From Gammaproteobacteria bacterium (GTDB taxonomy: Bacteria > Pseudomonadota > Gammaproteobacteria > Chromatiales > Chromatiaceae): DNA of 5,842 bases. The notes under the pieces were generated by a model. The model made no database searches. It worked only from the letters and a program-made list of their open reading frames with translations, and had not been told where the DNA came from. Positions 5,722 through 5,842 of this stretch are shown piece after piece (position 1 is the stretch's first letter; every line of letters starts with the position of its first letter). The stretch lies in contig JAGVUH010000354.1 of assembly GCA_019136395.1 (NCBI GenBank), positions 1 through 5,842 on the forward strand, written 5' to 3'. A program made the position numbers and the translations under genes.

Positions 5722-5842
5722 TCAGGCAGTGCCCAGGGGGGAGACGCCAAAGAGCCAGGCATGGGCCCAGAAGAGGAAGCCCAGGTAGAAGGCCAGCCCG
5801 AGGACGATGGCGATCAGGTCGTTGGCCTTGCCGGGGGGTGCC
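5722..5842 (-). CDS. C-terminal end of an NnrU-like integral membrane protein (5' end missing)
   Basis: The last 39 codons of a gene entering from the right edge. The sequence begins APPGKANDLIAIVLGLAFYL, continues with GFLFWAHAWLFG and ends SPLGTA before TGA. It holds one hydrophobic segment of about 20 residues and a terminal W-H-x-W-L-F-G-V-S-P pattern. That ending resembles NnrU family proteins, inner-membrane proteins first linked to nitrite and nitric oxide metabolism and related to the plant carotene isomerase Z-ISO. The reading frame and stop are clear; the family name rests on recall of a short tail, so it is tentative. The L,D-transpeptidase gene follows in the same direction. Confidence 0.6.
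   Translation of the reverse strand, partial: APPGKANDLIAIVLGLAFYLGFLFWAHAWLFGVSPLGTA

Overview
The window is GC-rich (about two-thirds G+C by eye) and densely coded. Every gene I can support lies on the minus strand, so it is read from right to left. The gene families point to a gammaproteobacterium: a Pseudomonas-type hypoxanthine phosphoribosyltransferase, a proteobacterial single-domain NagZ, an S-methyl-5'-thioinosine phosphorylase and an NnrU-like membrane protein. The high GC would fit a Chromatiales-like lineage, but that placement is an inference.

Layout in transcription order: (1) the C-terminal 39 codons of a membrane protein resembling NnrU (right edge to 5722); (2) a YkuD-type L,D-transpeptidase without any export signal (5591-5067); (3) a peptide-type ABC permease pair, OppB/DppB-like (4942-4019) and OppC/DppC-like (4022-3066), joined by an ATGA overlap; (4) nagZ, beta-N-acetylhexosaminidase of murein recycling (2904-1825); (5) hpt, overlapping the end of nagZ (1834-1274); (6) a GC hairpin and an AT-rich promoter island (about 1135-1221); (7) a hemerythrin-domain protein (1061-618); (8) the 5' three quarters of a methylthioinosine/methylthioadenosine phosphorylase gene, cut by the left edge (556-1).

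Two themes run through it. The right and middle parts concern the cell wall: an L,D-transpeptidase, a permease pair of the family that imports murein peptides in other bacteria, and NagZ. The left part concerns purine salvage: MTI phosphorylase releases hypoxanthine, which Hpt converts to IMP. The hemerythrin gene sits inside this salvage pair behind its own strong-looking promoter and may drive the phosphorylase gene.

There is no phage, transposon, CRISPR array, rRNA or tRNA. The least ordinary features are an ABC permease pair with no adjacent binding protein or ATPase gene, a 12-bp degenerate tandem repeat at the 5' end of the second permease gene, an L,D-transpeptidase that cannot carry a signal peptide in any start choice, a hemerythrin domain lacking one expected histidine, and a hairpin that can hide the ribosome binding site of the phosphorylase gene. 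I see no clear evidence of a wholly new system.
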